This document shows positions 46,638-56,277 of a DNA stretch of 64,000 bases, in pieces. Each line of letters opens with the position of its first letter. Position 1 is the first letter of the stretch. A program made the position numbers and the translations under genes. The notes under the pieces are model-generated. The model ran no database searches. It saw only the letters and a list, made by a program, of their open reading frames with translations, and was not told where the DNA came from. Origin of the DNA: Prosthecobacter debontii (GTDB taxonomy: Bacteria; Verrucomicrobiota; Verrucomicrobiia; Verrucomicrobiales; Akkermansiaceae); NCBI GenBank assembly GCA_945862245.1, contig CAMAXN010000005.1, positions 28,755 through 92,754 of the forward strand. The letters are read 5' to 3'.

Positions 46638-47492
46638 GTGGAGTTCAGGATAGTATTAGGAATGGAAAGCAAGGGTCGAAAAGGAGGTTTTTTCCCAAAA
46701 AAAAAGGCATCGCGTAGCACATCGGGAAAGGTAGATGAGAAAGGCTGGGACGGCGTTGCGGGTTGGTATGATAAGCTCGTCGGCGCTGATGGCTCGGATT
46801 ATCACCGCAACGTCATACTCCCCGCCGCGATGAATCTCCTTGCTGTGAGCGAGGGCGAGGCCGTGCTCGACCTCTGCTGCGGGCAAGGCGTGCTAGTACG
46901 GCACCTGCTCGCCGCCGGTGCGGGGCGCGTGCTCGGCGTCGATGCTAGTGGGAAACTCATCGGCGCGGCGCGGCAGCGGTATGGTGGTGAGAAAAAGTCC
47001 ACTTTCCTGCGTGCCGATGCATGCGCCCCAGACAAGTGGGCGGACGGCTCCTTCGACGCCGCCGCCTGCGTGATGGCTGTGCACGATGTGCCAGACGCAG
47101 ACGGATTGATGCGCAACATCGCCGCCGCACTCAAGCCCGGCGGGCGTGCAGTGATCGTGATGATGCACCCCTGTTTTCGCATCCCTAGGGAAAGTCATTG
47201 GGGTTGGGATGCGGATCACAAAGTCCAATACCGGCGTCTCGACCGCTACGGCAAGGTCCTTGAGATTGGCATTCAGACTAGGCCGGGGTTGGGCACTGAT
47301 GAGGGCACCATTTTCTATCACAGGCCACTCGCGGAACTCATCACTGCCATGGGCGAGGCCGGTCTCGGTGTCACGAAATGCACAGAACTTTTTTCGCACC
47401 GCCGGTCACAGATCGGCCCTTTCAGCAAAGCGGAGCACCGCGCAGCGGAGGAGTTTCCGCTGTTCCTAGGACTCGCTGCGGTGCATATGTGA
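46638..47492 (+). CDS. Class I SAM-dependent methyltransferase
   Basis: AVLDLCCGQGVLVRHLLAAGAGRVLGVDASGKLI, ADGSFDAAACVMAVHDVPDADGLMRNIAAALKPGGRAVIVMMHPCFR. Confidence 0.85.
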   Translation: MEFRIVLGMESKGRKGGFFPKKKASRSTSGKVDEKGWDGVAGWYDKLVGADGSDYHRNVILPAAMNLLAVSEGEAVLDLCCGQGVLVRHLLAAGAGRVLGVDASGKLIGAARQRYGGEKKSTFLRADACAPDKWADGSFDAAACVMAVHDVPDADGLMRNIAAALKPGGRAVIVMMHPCFRIPRESHWGWDADHKVQYRRLDRYGKVLEIGIQTRPGLGTDEGTIFYHRPLAELITAMGEAGLGVTKCTELFSHRRSQIGPFSKAEHRAAEEFPLFLGLAAVHM

Positions 47493-47601
47493 GCGGAATG
47501 TCCGCAGGTTTGCCATGACCCAGCGGCTCGGTTAGGTCCGCTTTGGGGTTGCAGTGCGGGCGTGAGATGTGGAAAGTTCGCGAGGACTTTCAATACGACT
47601 T

Positions 47602-48762
47602 ATGAACAGAAAACTCAGGATGGGTATGGTAGGTGGCGGACGCGGAGCATTCATTGGCTCTGTGCACCGGATGGCGGCGAATCTCGACGGCAAGATTGAG
47701 CTGGTGGCGGGTTGTTTCTCCTCGGACCCGGAAAAATCCCGGCTCTCCGGCGAGGATTTCTTCCTTTCCCCGGATCGCGTTTACGCATCCTTCGACGAGA
47801 TGGCGGAAAAAGAATCTGCGCTGCCGTCCGGCGAGCGCATCGACTTCGTTTCCATCGTTGCACGTAACGACCTGCACTACAAGGTGGCGAAGAAATTCCT
47901 AGAAAGCGGTATCCACGTGATCTGCGAAAAGCCGTTGGCTTTCTCGAAGGCGCAGGGCGAGGAGCTTGCCGCCATTGTCGAGATGAGCGGCTTGGTTTTC
48001 GCGCTCACCCACAACTACACCGGCTACCCAATGGTCAAGGAGGCCAAGGCCATCGTTGCCCAAGAAAAGCTCGGCAAGATCCTGAAAATCGTCGCCGAGT
48101 ACCCGCAGGGTTATGCCATCGGGGCCTACGACGAGGCTACCTCTTCCGGTGGCGCGATCTCGAACTGGCGCATGGATCCCTCGATTTCGGGCGTTTCCAA
48201 TTGCATCGGTGACATCGGCTCCCATGCGGAAAATTTGGCCACCTACATCACCGGCCTGAAGCTGGAGGAAATCGCCGCCGACCTCAACACCTTCATCCCG
48301 GGCCGCAAGCTCGACGACGATGGCTCCATGCTCTGCCGCTATGAGGGCGGCGCGCGCGGCGTACTCTACGCCTCGCAGATTTCGACCGGCGACGAGAACA
48401 ACCTCAACATCCGCATTTACGGCACCAAGGCCTCGCTCGAGTGGCATCAAGAGCATCCCAATGAGCTCATCGTGAAATTCGCCGATAAGCCGCGCGAGAC
48501 CTGGCGCCGCGGCAACAGCTACAATGGTGCGGAGGCATCGAAATACACCCGTCTTCCCTTCGGCCACCCCGAAGCCTTCATCGAGGCCTTCGCGAACATC
48601 TACCTCGCCGCCGCCGAGGCTATCTCCGACTCCATCGAAGGGAAATTCAAGGGTAACGAAGCCTATGATTATCCCAATGTGAAGGACGGCGTGGACGGCA
48701 TGGCTTTCATCGAAGCCGCCGTAAAATCCTCTGCTAACAACGCGGCTTGGACGAAGGTCTGA
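47602..48762 (+). CDS. Gfo/Idh/MocA family oxidoreductase
   Basis: RMGMVGGGRGAFIGSVHRMAANLDGKIELVAGCFSSDPEKS, GIHVICEKPLAFSKAQGEELA. Start at MNRKLRM. Confidence 0.9.
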   Translation: MNRKLRMGMVGGGRGAFIGSVHRMAANLDGKIELVAGCFSSDPEKSRLSGEDFFLSPDRVYASFDEMAEKESALPSGERIDFVSIVARNDLHYKVAKKFLESGIHVICEKPLAFSKAQGEELAAIVEMSGLVFALTHNYTGYPMVKEAKAIVAQEKLGKILKIVAEYPQGYAIGAYDEATSSGGAISNWRMDPSISGVSNCIGDIGSHAENLATYITGLKLEEIAADLNTFIPGRKLDDDGSMLCRYEGGARGVLYASQISTGDENNLNIRIYGTKASLEWHQEHPNELIVKFADKPRETWRRGNSYNGAEASKYTRLPFGHPEAFIEAFANIYLAAAEAISDSIEGKFKGNEAYDYPNVKDGVDGMAFIEAAVKSSANNAAWTKV

Positions 48763-48767
48763 GACCC

Positions 48768-48849
48768 ATGGAGTGGCTGCCTTCGGCTGCCAGATAAGAA
48801 TGGAGTAAACGAACTTGGGTTGCCGGGCAGCCGAAGGCAGCCCCTCCAT
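48768..48849. repeat. Long inverted repeat between convergent genes (possible bidirectional terminator or REP-like element)
   Basis: ATGGAGTGGCTGCCTTCGGCTGCC ... GGCAGCCGAAGGCAGCCCCTCCAT: 24-bp arms with one mismatch, ~34-bp spacer. Confidence 0.88.
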
Positions 48850-48850
48850 G

Positions 48851-50179
48851 TCATTGGAATTCGCTTAGGATCGCCGCATGGACGTCCTCGGCTTTCTGGA
48901 CTTTGTGCGTTGATCCGATCAGCACCGGCTTTTCGAAATCCGGCACTTTGTCGCGGCCGTGTGAGCCTTTGACAAGGGTTGGATCGAGGGGGATGACCTC
49001 GAGAAGGCCGCGTATCCCGAGTTTCTTTTTCAGTAGGAATTTCGCAATCTTCACTTTCGGGAAGGGGATGGCGGGGTCGATGAAGAGCTCGCAGGGGTCG
49101 TAGCCGGGTTTGCGGTGGATGTCGATAGTGCGTGCAAAGTCTGGCGATTTCGCGTCGTCAGTCCAGTAATAGTAGGTGAACCACGCGTTAGGTTTCGCGA
49201 TGGCGATCAGCTCGCCGGACCGCGGATGGTTCTGCGGGCGGATTTCATCAATGCCATCTACAGTTTCTAACAGGGCGCGGACCTCGATTCCTATTGAGGG
49301 ATCATTGATGTAGATGTGGGCGATCTGGTGATCCGCTACGGCAAAGGCTTTTGATCCGCCGTAATCGAGCGTTTCGCGGCCGAGCTCGTCTTTGATGGAT
49401 AGCCAGCCTTTATCGCGGAACAGGCGGTTGAGGTGTACGGGCGTATTGACCGGAGAGATGCCGTATTCGGAAAGGAGCATCACGCGGATACTACGGGATT
49501 CGTAGTAGGCGATGAGGTCCGTCACCACGCGGTCAATGGCGCGGACTTCGGCGGGGATATTTAGGGCGGCGGGGCCGTCTTTCTGGAGGCAGTAATCGAG
49601 GTGGGGGAGATAGACGAGTGAGAGGGTGGGGGAATGCTTTTTCTCCACCCATTTCGCAGAGCCTGCGATCCATTCCGTCGAGGCGATCCCCGCCGCCGGC
49701 CCCCAGAAGGCGGGGAAGGGGAAGGGGCCGAGATCCGCCTTGAGCTCATCGCGCATAGCCATGGGCTGGGTGTGGACATCGAAATGCTTCGATCCATCGG
49801 CCGGGTAGAGCGGCCGCGGGGTGATGGTGAAGTCCGCGCTGGAGTGCATGTTGTACCACCAGAAGAGCTTCGCACAGGTGAAGCCGGGCACGGTTCTCCG
49901 TAATGTGTCCCAGATTTTTTCTCCGTAGACGATATGGTTGGATTGTTTCCAAAAACGAACTTCGGCGGACTCGCGGTCGTACCAGCCGTTGGCGACGATG
50001 CCGTGCTTTTCCGGTGGGGTGCCGGTGAGGATGGAGGATTGGGCGGTGGTGGTCAGCGCCGGGAAGGCCGGGGCGTAGGTCTGCAGCCCGTGCTTTTCCG
50101 CAAAGGCGGTGATGCCCGGCGCGTTCTCTCCGAGCAAAGACTTGGAAAGACCTACGATGTTGAGGACGGCGAGGCGCAT
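48851..50179 (-). CDS. Alkaline phosphatase superfamily / type I phosphodiesterase-nucleotide pyrophosphatase
   Basis: YAPAFPALTTTAQSSILTGTPPEKHGIVANGWYDRE, SLVYLPHLDYCLQKDGP, VMLLSEYGISPVNTPVHLNRLFRD. Confidence 0.85.
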   Translation of the reverse strand: MRLAVLNIVGLSKSLLGENAPGITAFAEKHGLQTYAPAFPALTTTAQSSILTGTPPEKHGIVANGWYDRESAEVRFWKQSNHIVYGEKIWDTLRRTVPGFTCAKLFWWYNMHSSADFTITPRPLYPADGSKHFDVHTQPMAMRDELKADLGPFPFPAFWGPAAGIASTEWIAGSAKWVEKKHSPTLSLVYLPHLDYCLQKDGPAALNIPAEVRAIDRVVTDLIAYYESRSIRVMLLSEYGISPVNTPVHLNRLFRDKGWLSIKDELGRETLDYGGSKAFAVADHQIAHIYINDPSIGIEVRALLETVDGIDEIRPQNHPRSGELIAIAKPNAWFTYYYWTDDAKSPDFARTIDIHRKPGYDPCELFIDPAIPFPKVKIAKFLLKKKLGIRGLLEVIPLDPTLVKGSHGRDKVPDFEKPVLIGSTHKVQKAEDVHAAILSEFQ

Positions 50180-50185
50180 GACGGG

Positions 50186-51676
50186 TCAATCGGTGATTTT
50201 TAGGAAAACGGCGTAGGCCTTGTCCCATTTTTCCTGATCCTTTGGCGTGTAGGTGACGAATTCGAAGGACTCGCGGATGAGCTGGCGACCTGCAAGGAAA
50301 TCGGGGACTTCGCTGGTTGCGATCATCTGGGTGATGATGTTTCCGCAGGAGGTGGCCTCCACTGGCCCGGCGAGCACCTCGATGCCGAGTGCGTTGGCGG
50401 TGGCTTGGCAGAGCATGTGATTCTGGATGCCGCCGCCGCCCGCGTGGAGGCGGGAGTAGGTCCGACCTGTTAGTTGGCATATATTTTCGTAAACGTAGCG
50501 GTATTTTAGGGCGAGGGATTCGGTGGCGACGCGGAGTATCTGACCTAAGGATTCCGGGACTGCTTGGTCGGTCGTTTCACAGTAATCTCGGATTTTTTCG
50601 GGCATATTACCGGGTCTGGCGAAGACCGCATCATCGGGGTTGATGAAGGCGGTGAACGGCTCCGCCGCCTCAGCCATTTCGGCGAGAGCCGCAAATGAAT
50701 GACTGTGCCCCTCTTTATCCCACTGGCGCTTGCACTCTTGGATCAGCCAGAGGCCGGCGATGTTCTTTAGGAAACGAACGGTGTTGTTCACGCCGAGTTC
50801 GTTGCAGAAACCAGCGGCGAGCGCCTCATAGCTGCGGATGGGATGTTTCCGCTCCACTCCCATGATCGACCATGTGCCGGATGAGAGCCAAAGCGGCTCT
50901 TCCTCGGTGAGCGGGATACCGGCCACAGCAGCAGCGGTGTCGTGGCAGGGTGCGACGACGAAAGGGATGTCGCAGCGCCCGAGCGTATCCTTGAGCTCCG
51001 CGCGCAGCGGCCCCAGCACGGTGCCGGGTGAGACGATGTTTCCGAAAATCCGGTCCGGCAGGTCGAGCGCAGAGATAACCTCGTGCGACCATTGCCCCGT
51101 CTCCGCGTCGAGGAGTTGAGAAGTCGAGGCGTTCGTCCGTTCCACCGCTTTCACGCCGGTGAGCCAGTAGGCGAGGATGTCAGGAATGAAGAGGATATTG
51201 CTCGCTTGTGAGAGGGATTTGCTGTCGTGAAGCTTGAGCGAGAGCAGGTGGAGGGAGCTGTTGTAGAAGTTCGTCTTGATGCCGGTGTGGCTGAAAATGT
51301 CGTCCTCAGACATCAGGTCGTGCATCTTTTCCGCCATACCCTCGAAGCGCGGATCGCGGTATTGGTGCGGCGGGCCGATGAGTTCGCCGGAGTGGTCAAA
51401 AAGCCCGAAATCGCAGCCCCAAGTATCGATACCTATGGAGGCGATATTTTCGCCGTGGGTTTCGATGGCCTTTTGCAGCCCTGTGAGTATCTCATGGTAA
51501 AGGTCGAGAATGTTCCAATAGAGGCCGGTTGGTAGCTCAATGGTGGGGTTCTCGAAGCGGTGGATTTCGGTCAGCATGAGTATTCCACTGGAAGGTATGG
51601 CGGCCATCACACGACCGCTATTCGCCCCGAGATCGACGGCGATACGGACGTTAACTTGATTTTCCAGATTGAACAC
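50186..51676 (-). CDS. rhaB: Rhamnulokinase-like FGGY carbohydrate kinase
   Basis: VRIAVDLGANSGRVMAA, LYWNILDLYHEILTGL, SIGIDTWGCDFGLFDHSGELIGPPHQYRDPR, WLSSGTWSIMGVE, RLHAGGGGIQNHMLCQATANALGIEVLAGPVEATSCGNIITQ. Confidence 0.92.
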   Translation of the reverse strand: MFNLENQVNVRIAVDLGANSGRVMAAIPSSGILMLTEIHRFENPTIELPTGLYWNILDLYHEILTGLQKAIETHGENIASIGIDTWGCDFGLFDHSGELIGPPHQYRDPRFEGMAEKMHDLMSEDDIFSHTGIKTNFYNSSLHLLSLKLHDSKSLSQASNILFIPDILAYWLTGVKAVERTNASTSQLLDAETGQWSHEVISALDLPDRIFGNIVSPGTVLGPLRAELKDTLGRCDIPFVVAPCHDTAAAVAGIPLTEEEPLWLSSGTWSIMGVERKHPIRSYEALAAGFCNELGVNNTVRFLKNIAGLWLIQECKRQWDKEGHSHSFAALAEMAEAAEPFTAFINPDDAVFARPGNMPEKIRDYCETTDQAVPESLGQILRVATESLALKYRYVYENICQLTGRTYSRLHAGGGGIQNHMLCQATANALGIEVLAGPVEATSCGNIITQMIATSEVPDFLAGRQLIRESFEFVTYTPKDQEKWDKAYAVFLKITD

Positions 51677-51719
51677 GCCGCAGTGTTGTCCCTGCCCTAG
51701 CGGCCATGCAAATCAGAAA

Positions 51720-52125
51720 CGTCAGGAAAACCATTCTGTGGGTGGAGCGATGACCCGCAGCCCCTCGATAACGCGGACATGTCATCGGATGTCAGAACTG
51801 CCGCCGAACTCAGCATTGCACAAGCGGCGATGATCATATCCGCGCAGGGCAGAGCTTTACCCTGCCGGTATAGCTCCCAGGCCAGATCTGGCATCCGACA
51901 ACGAAGCGGAGTCGGTGTGGATATCGATCATAATGTCCATGAAGCGGCTGATCCGTTGGCGCACCTTTGGGATTTTCAGTCCGCGAAGGACTTCCAGTCG
52001 AACTATCCCGCAGGTCACCAATTCGGAAGCACCAACCCACACTCGCCCAAAGTGCATAAGGGATCACGTCCGCGTTTCATCAGATCGACATAGACATTGC
52101 TGTCCACAAGTATCTCATTGGCCAT
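51720..52125 (-). pseudogene. VapC-like PIN-domain toxin, multiply frameshifted
   Basis: Minus strand in three frames: MANEILVDSNVYVDLMKRGRDPL / GASELVTCGIVRLEVLRGLKIPKVRQRISRFMDIM / ELYRQGKALPCADMIIAACAMLSSAAVLTSDD / RVIEGLRVIAPPTEWFS*. Confidence 0.78.
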
Positions 52126-52194
52126 ATTATTTAGGAATCTCGGCGAGCTTGCTGGGGGCAAATTCTCGTCAGTGTAGAGGGTGATCTTCAAGTT

Positions 52195-52394
52195 CTATGG
52201 ATCGTATCCGGAGATTACGGCGTCCATCAATTCTTGGCTGGTCAAGCCCAAGTCGTTCTTGATGAATTCGTGGAAGCGGACTTGCAATCCATTTCACGCA
52301 AAGCCATTTTCACGGCCTCGGTCTTACTCTCGCAGCCGTAGGCATGGACCACGCTTTTCAGTAGGGCTTTATCTATATGCATGGACATTTTCAT
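52195..52394 (-). pseudogene. VapB-like antitoxin, single frameshift
   Basis: Minus strand MKMSMHIDKALLKSVVHAYGCESKTEAVKMALREMDCK then, after a 1-base slip, RFHEFIKNDLGLTSQELMDAVISGYDP*; directly upstream of the PIN gene. Confidence 0.72.
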
Positions 52395-52448
52395 GCCATG
52401 CCGAGAATGGTTATAGACACTCTACGCAATGAAAAAAATCTGAGAGTC

Positions 52449-53060
52449 TCAATTATCTATATCCAGCCGTGAGCTGGTTGGATTACGAAGAGGGGTCAGA
52501 ATGCCTTGGTCGAGGCGGTAAATCCAGGAGTGTATAGCGAGTTCCTGCCCGCGTTCCCAGGCATCCTCCACGATGGTGGTGCGGGCCACGTGCCTTGCCT
52601 GCGAAAGCACGTTGAGTTCGCAAAGTCGGTCCAGCTTTGAGTCATTCTCCAGCTCGGAGAGTTCATCCTTGTGAATACGTGTGAGCGATCGGATCGGGGC
52701 GAGCCAATTGTCGATGATGCCGTGGCGGAAATTTTCGAGAGCCGCCTTGACGCCACCGCAGCCGTAGTGGCCGCAAACGATCACGTCGGTTACTTTGAGA
52801 ACATCTACGGCGTATTGAAGGACAGCGAGGACGTTAAAATCTGTTTCCTGTACTACGTTCGCCACGTTGCGATGGACGAATACCTCGCCCGGAGGTAGGC
52901 CAGTAATTTCATTTGCAGGGACACGCGAGTCAGAACAGCCGATCCATAGGTACTTGGGACTTTGTTGTTGGGCGAGGCGGGTGAAAAAATCGGGATCGCT
53001 CTGACGCATGCGATCCGCCCAGATGGCATTGTTTTTGATTAGTTTATCGATGCTTTTCAT
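52449..53060 (-). CDS. Beta-carbonic anhydrase
   Basis: YLWIGCSDSRVPANEITGLPPGEVFVHRNVANVV; VIVCGHYGCGGVKAAL. Confidence 0.95.
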   Translation of the reverse strand: MKSIDKLIKNNAIWADRMRQSDPDFFTRLAQQQSPKYLWIGCSDSRVPANEITGLPPGEVFVHRNVANVVQETDFNVLAVLQYAVDVLKVTDVIVCGHYGCGGVKAALENFRHGIIDNWLAPIRSLTRIHKDELSELENDSKLDRLCELNVLSQARHVARTTIVEDAWERGQELAIHSWIYRLDQGILTPLRNPTSSRLDIDN

Positions 53061-53105
53061 TTAGGATGATAGTCTCCGATCAGGCGATGCGCATCCAGCA
53101 CGAAA

Positions 53106-54620
53106 TCACGTGGACGCAGCCGCCTTCGCGTCAAATTCCGCTTTGGCCGCTTTGCGGCACTCTGCGACGAAGTGGTTACACGCCTCGCGGCATACCAGTG
53201 GGATCGCCTCAATTTCCGATGCAGTGCCTGGGATGCCGTTGAAACGGGATGCTTCGCTGTCATCTAGAGGCGTGTTTATATCCAATTTCCATAGGATTCT
53301 CTTCGCGCAGTTGTGTGCCGGGCCGCAGACTTTGCGAACGAGTTTCTGTGCACCGGCATCGCTTATTGAGCGGGCGAAGCGATACATGCCCGATTGGCGT
53401 CCCAGTTTTTCCCGCAGATGCTCGATAGGCAGGGAGCCATTTTGATGGTGTATGAAAAGAGCGGTGCAGGCCGGGTAGAAATGGTCAAGGGCACGGAGTA
53501 ATTCGATCTCATCACTGAGGGTCATAATCCAGCCGCGCTTGAGGTTTATCTTCCCTTTCGTAAAACGGTATTCGCCGTCCTCTGCGTATGTCGAAATGTC
53601 CCGCGCCATTTCTGGGCCGTGAAACTGGTCGAGGCCTCCAAAGGCTGGTTGGGTGGCTAGATCCTCGTCATCGATGTGATGGAGAGCGAAGGCAAACTCG
53701 CAGAGATCTCGCTGGATTTGGATTTCCCCGATCTGGCGGACGCCGGCGTGAATCAGCTTTTTCAGATGTGCGGGGAGCGTCTCCATGTTCTCCGGTACGG
53801 GTGGGGTAGGCTTGTGCTTGATATCGAAATCTGCGATCTGATCGAGTATCACATCGGCTATCAGCGGTTCGGTACCGATCGCGGAAGAGTAGTAAAGGTT
53901 TTTGCCACGCAGTTGGTTCGGGTTTTGACGGAATATATCCGTCTGGCTTGCCGCCGGCCCGACTTCGCTTTCCAAACCCAAAAGAACTGGAATATCTTGG
54001 TAGGAGTGCAGTCCGTCTGAGATGAAAAATGGTACAACTACGACGTTTTTCGTGTCCGCGATCTTGTCCCACTCCGCGATGAATGGCTGCTCTTCCATAT
54101 AGGCATCGGTCACAAGTGCGTAGCCCGCGCCTGAGGCAGCGATGAGATCAGCCTGATCTTTGATGGCTTTGGTGGAGTTCTGGTTGAGTCCAGTGCCGTG
54201 GCCGGTGATGATCAATGTGGTATCCGCTGGATCGGCGTCTGGCGCTACCTCTTTAGCGCGTTTCAGGATCAGGCCGGTCATCGAAGAATGGACTCCGACA
54301 GGTAGTGTGTAGTGTAGGGTTTTCCCGCTACGCTGCGTTGTCGGACCGTCTAGTCCGAGTTCGCGCGGGATCACGTCCTGGGTGAAATAGCCTTCGCTGA
54401 TAAAATCCGGCACAACGTAAACCTCCGGGGCATCGATCATGAACAGTGCTTCGCGCATGGATGGCTCCTCTTTCCAGAAACAGACATGCACCTCGGCAAA
54501 GAGGTTGCGCTTTCTGATCTCGGCAGCGTGATCAAAATAGGGTGTAGATGAATCGGGATTTTCCGTCGATCCGTGGCCCACTATGAGAAGGGCAGTGTTT
54601 GGCTTTGGTGCGAAAGGCAT
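53106..54620 (-). CDS. CbiX/SirB-family chelatase (tandem) with C-terminal DR2241-like domain
   Basis: TALLIVGHGSTENPDSSTPYFDHAAEIRKR..EVHVCFWKEEPSMREAL, TTLIITGHGTGLNQNSTKAI, VVVPFFISDGLHSYQDIPVLL. Confidence 0.75.
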   Translation of the reverse strand: MPFAPKPNTALLIVGHGSTENPDSSTPYFDHAAEIRKRNLFAEVHVCFWKEEPSMREALFMIDAPEVYVVPDFISEGYFTQDVIPRELGLDGPTTQRSGKTLHYTLPVGVHSSMTGLILKRAKEVAPDADPADTTLIITGHGTGLNQNSTKAIKDQADLIAASGAGYALVTDAYMEEQPFIAEWDKIADTKNVVVVPFFISDGLHSYQDIPVLLGLESEVGPAASQTDIFRQNPNQLRGKNLYYSSAIGTEPLIADVILDQIADFDIKHKPTPPVPENMETLPAHLKKLIHAGVRQIGEIQIQRDLCEFAFALHHIDDEDLATQPAFGGLDQFHGPEMARDISTYAEDGEYRFTKGKINLKRGWIMTLSDEIELLRALDHFYPACTALFIHHQNGSLPIEHLREKLGRQSGMYRFARSISDAGAQKLVRKVCGPAHNCAKRILWKLDINTPLDDSEASRFNGIPGTASEIEAIPLVCREACNHFVAECRKAAKAEFDAKAAAST

Positions 54621-54706
54621 ACTGGGAAAATGGAGTGAGATTTCCGGATTGCAAGCGGACGAATCGTCTTGCTGCCATGGCAGAGAATTTATTTATATTT
54701 GAAATC

Positions 54707-55666
54707 ATGAAAGCGCATATCGTATTGGTAGTCTTCGTAGCAAGTATGGCTCTCGCGGCAGGCGAAATGTCCATTGAGAGGCTAGATCCTGCGTTGGATA
54801 AACTGATCTCCGCCGATGCTAAGATCGAACTGCTGGCCACAGGGTTCAAATGGTCGGAAGGTCCTGTCTGGGACGAGAAGTCTGGCGAAATTCTTTTTTC
54901 CGATGTGCCAAACAATGTGATTCATGCCTGGAAGGACGGAAAAGTCCGCGATTTCATGCGCCCCTCCGGCTATTCGGGCGACGTTCCTGCCTGGCGCTCG
55001 TCCGGATCAAACGGCCTGACCTTCGACGCTATGCGACGCCTCCTAATCGCGGAGCATGGCGACCGCAGGATTTCCATGGTGATGGACGACGGAGTAAAAA
55101 AGACCGTGGCCGACCGCTTTGAAGGAAAACGTTTCAATAGCCCCAATGACATCGCCGTGCATTCCTCAGGAGCGATTTACTTTACCGATCCGATCTACGG
55201 ACTCCCAAAAGGCGAGGATGATCCTGCCCGCGAGATCGATTTTTGCGGAGTTTTCCGGGTTGGCACAGACGGTATGGTAGGCCTGGTCACGAATGAACTT
55301 GAGCGCCCGAACGGACTTGCGTTTTCTCCGAAAGAGAAAACTCTCTATGTAGCGAATTCACATGGTCCGCGCGCGATTATTTTGGCTGTCTCGATCGGCG
55401 AGGACGGGATGGCAGCCGGCACGAAAGTGTTTTTCGATACCAAAGGAATCGCAGGCAAAGGCTCACCGGACGGAATGAAGGTCGATGAAGCCGGTAATCT
55501 TTGGGCGACCGGGCCTGGCGGGTTGCTGGTTATCTCGCCCGAGGGGAAACTGTTAGGTCGCGTGCTCACGGGCAAGGCAACCGCGAACGTGGCTTTCGGC
55601 GGAAAAGATGGCAAAATCGTTTTTTTGACGGCCCATGACAGCTTGGTTAGGTTTAATAGGTTATAA
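54707..55666 (+). CDS. SMP-30/gluconolactonase/LRE family protein
   Basis: GFKWSEGPVWDEKSGEILFSDVPNNVIHAWKDG, FNSPNDIAVHSSGAIYFTDPIYG, RPNGLAFSPKEKTLYVANS, PDGMKVDEAGNLWATGPGG. Start at MKAHIV. Confidence 0.92.
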   Translation: MKAHIVLVVFVASMALAAGEMSIERLDPALDKLISADAKIELLATGFKWSEGPVWDEKSGEILFSDVPNNVIHAWKDGKVRDFMRPSGYSGDVPAWRSSGSNGLTFDAMRRLLIAEHGDRRISMVMDDGVKKTVADRFEGKRFNSPNDIAVHSSGAIYFTDPIYGLPKGEDDPAREIDFCGVFRVGTDGMVGLVTNELERPNGLAFSPKEKTLYVANSHGPRAIILAVSIGEDGMAAGTKVFFDTKGIAGKGSPDGMKVDEAGNLWATGPGGLLVISPEGKLLGRVLTGKATANVAFGGKDGKIVFLTAHDSLVRFNRL

Positions 55667-55751
55667 AAGAAATTCACTGAGTAAGATTTGACAAAGCGTG
55701 TTGCCAAGCAATGGGTGAGAGGTCTAGGATACATTTTCCAAGGATATATAT

Positions 55752-56156
55752 ATGGCGATTGAAGGTGAAGAATTAGCGAAAGCGTGCGTGAAAGCGGCGG
55801 AGGAAATCCAAGCGGAGAATATACGGGTGTCGGATATGCGGGGGATATCAAACCTTACGGATTACATGATCGTTTGTTCTGGCTCCTCGATGCCACACCT
55901 TCGCGCAATCATTCGTGATGTAGCGGGAATCGTGGAGAAGGAGACCGGCGCGAAGCCGGCTAACTCAGAGGGTAAAGTGGATTCGCGCTGGGTAGTGCTG
56001 GATTACATCGATGTGATGGTCCACGTAATGGATGAGGAGATGAGGGAATTTTACGGCCTAGAAGAACTCTGGGCAGATGCCAAAGAGTTAGAATGGAGCC
56101 CGGTGAACAGTAGCAAGGGCAATGGCGGCGTGCGTAAATCCAATTTCATTCATTGA
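55752..56156 (+). CDS. rsfS: Ribosome silencing factor RsfS
   Basis: IRVSDMRGISNLTDYMIVCSGSSMPHLRAI; DSRWVVLDYIDVMVHVMDEEMREFYGLEELWADA. Confidence 0.93.
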   Translation: MAIEGEELAKACVKAAEEIQAENIRVSDMRGISNLTDYMIVCSGSSMPHLRAIIRDVAGIVEKETGAKPANSEGKVDSRWVVLDYIDVMVHVMDEEMREFYGLEELWADAKELEWSPVNSSKGNGGVRKSNFIH

Positions 56157-56277
56157 GGATGAGGTAGCGCAGGGGCGAATTCGATCCCTTGAACACGTCG
56201 TAGAGAGGAAAAGTGGAGAGAAACATGCTCTGGCTGATGGCTTTCCGGGGCAGATATTTAGTTCGTCTCTATGCTTT

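Noticed and set aside
47899-48849. 316-aa minus ORF over the Gfo/Idh/MocA gene
   Set aside because: Antisense shadow; the + strand product has clear Gfo/Idh motifs.
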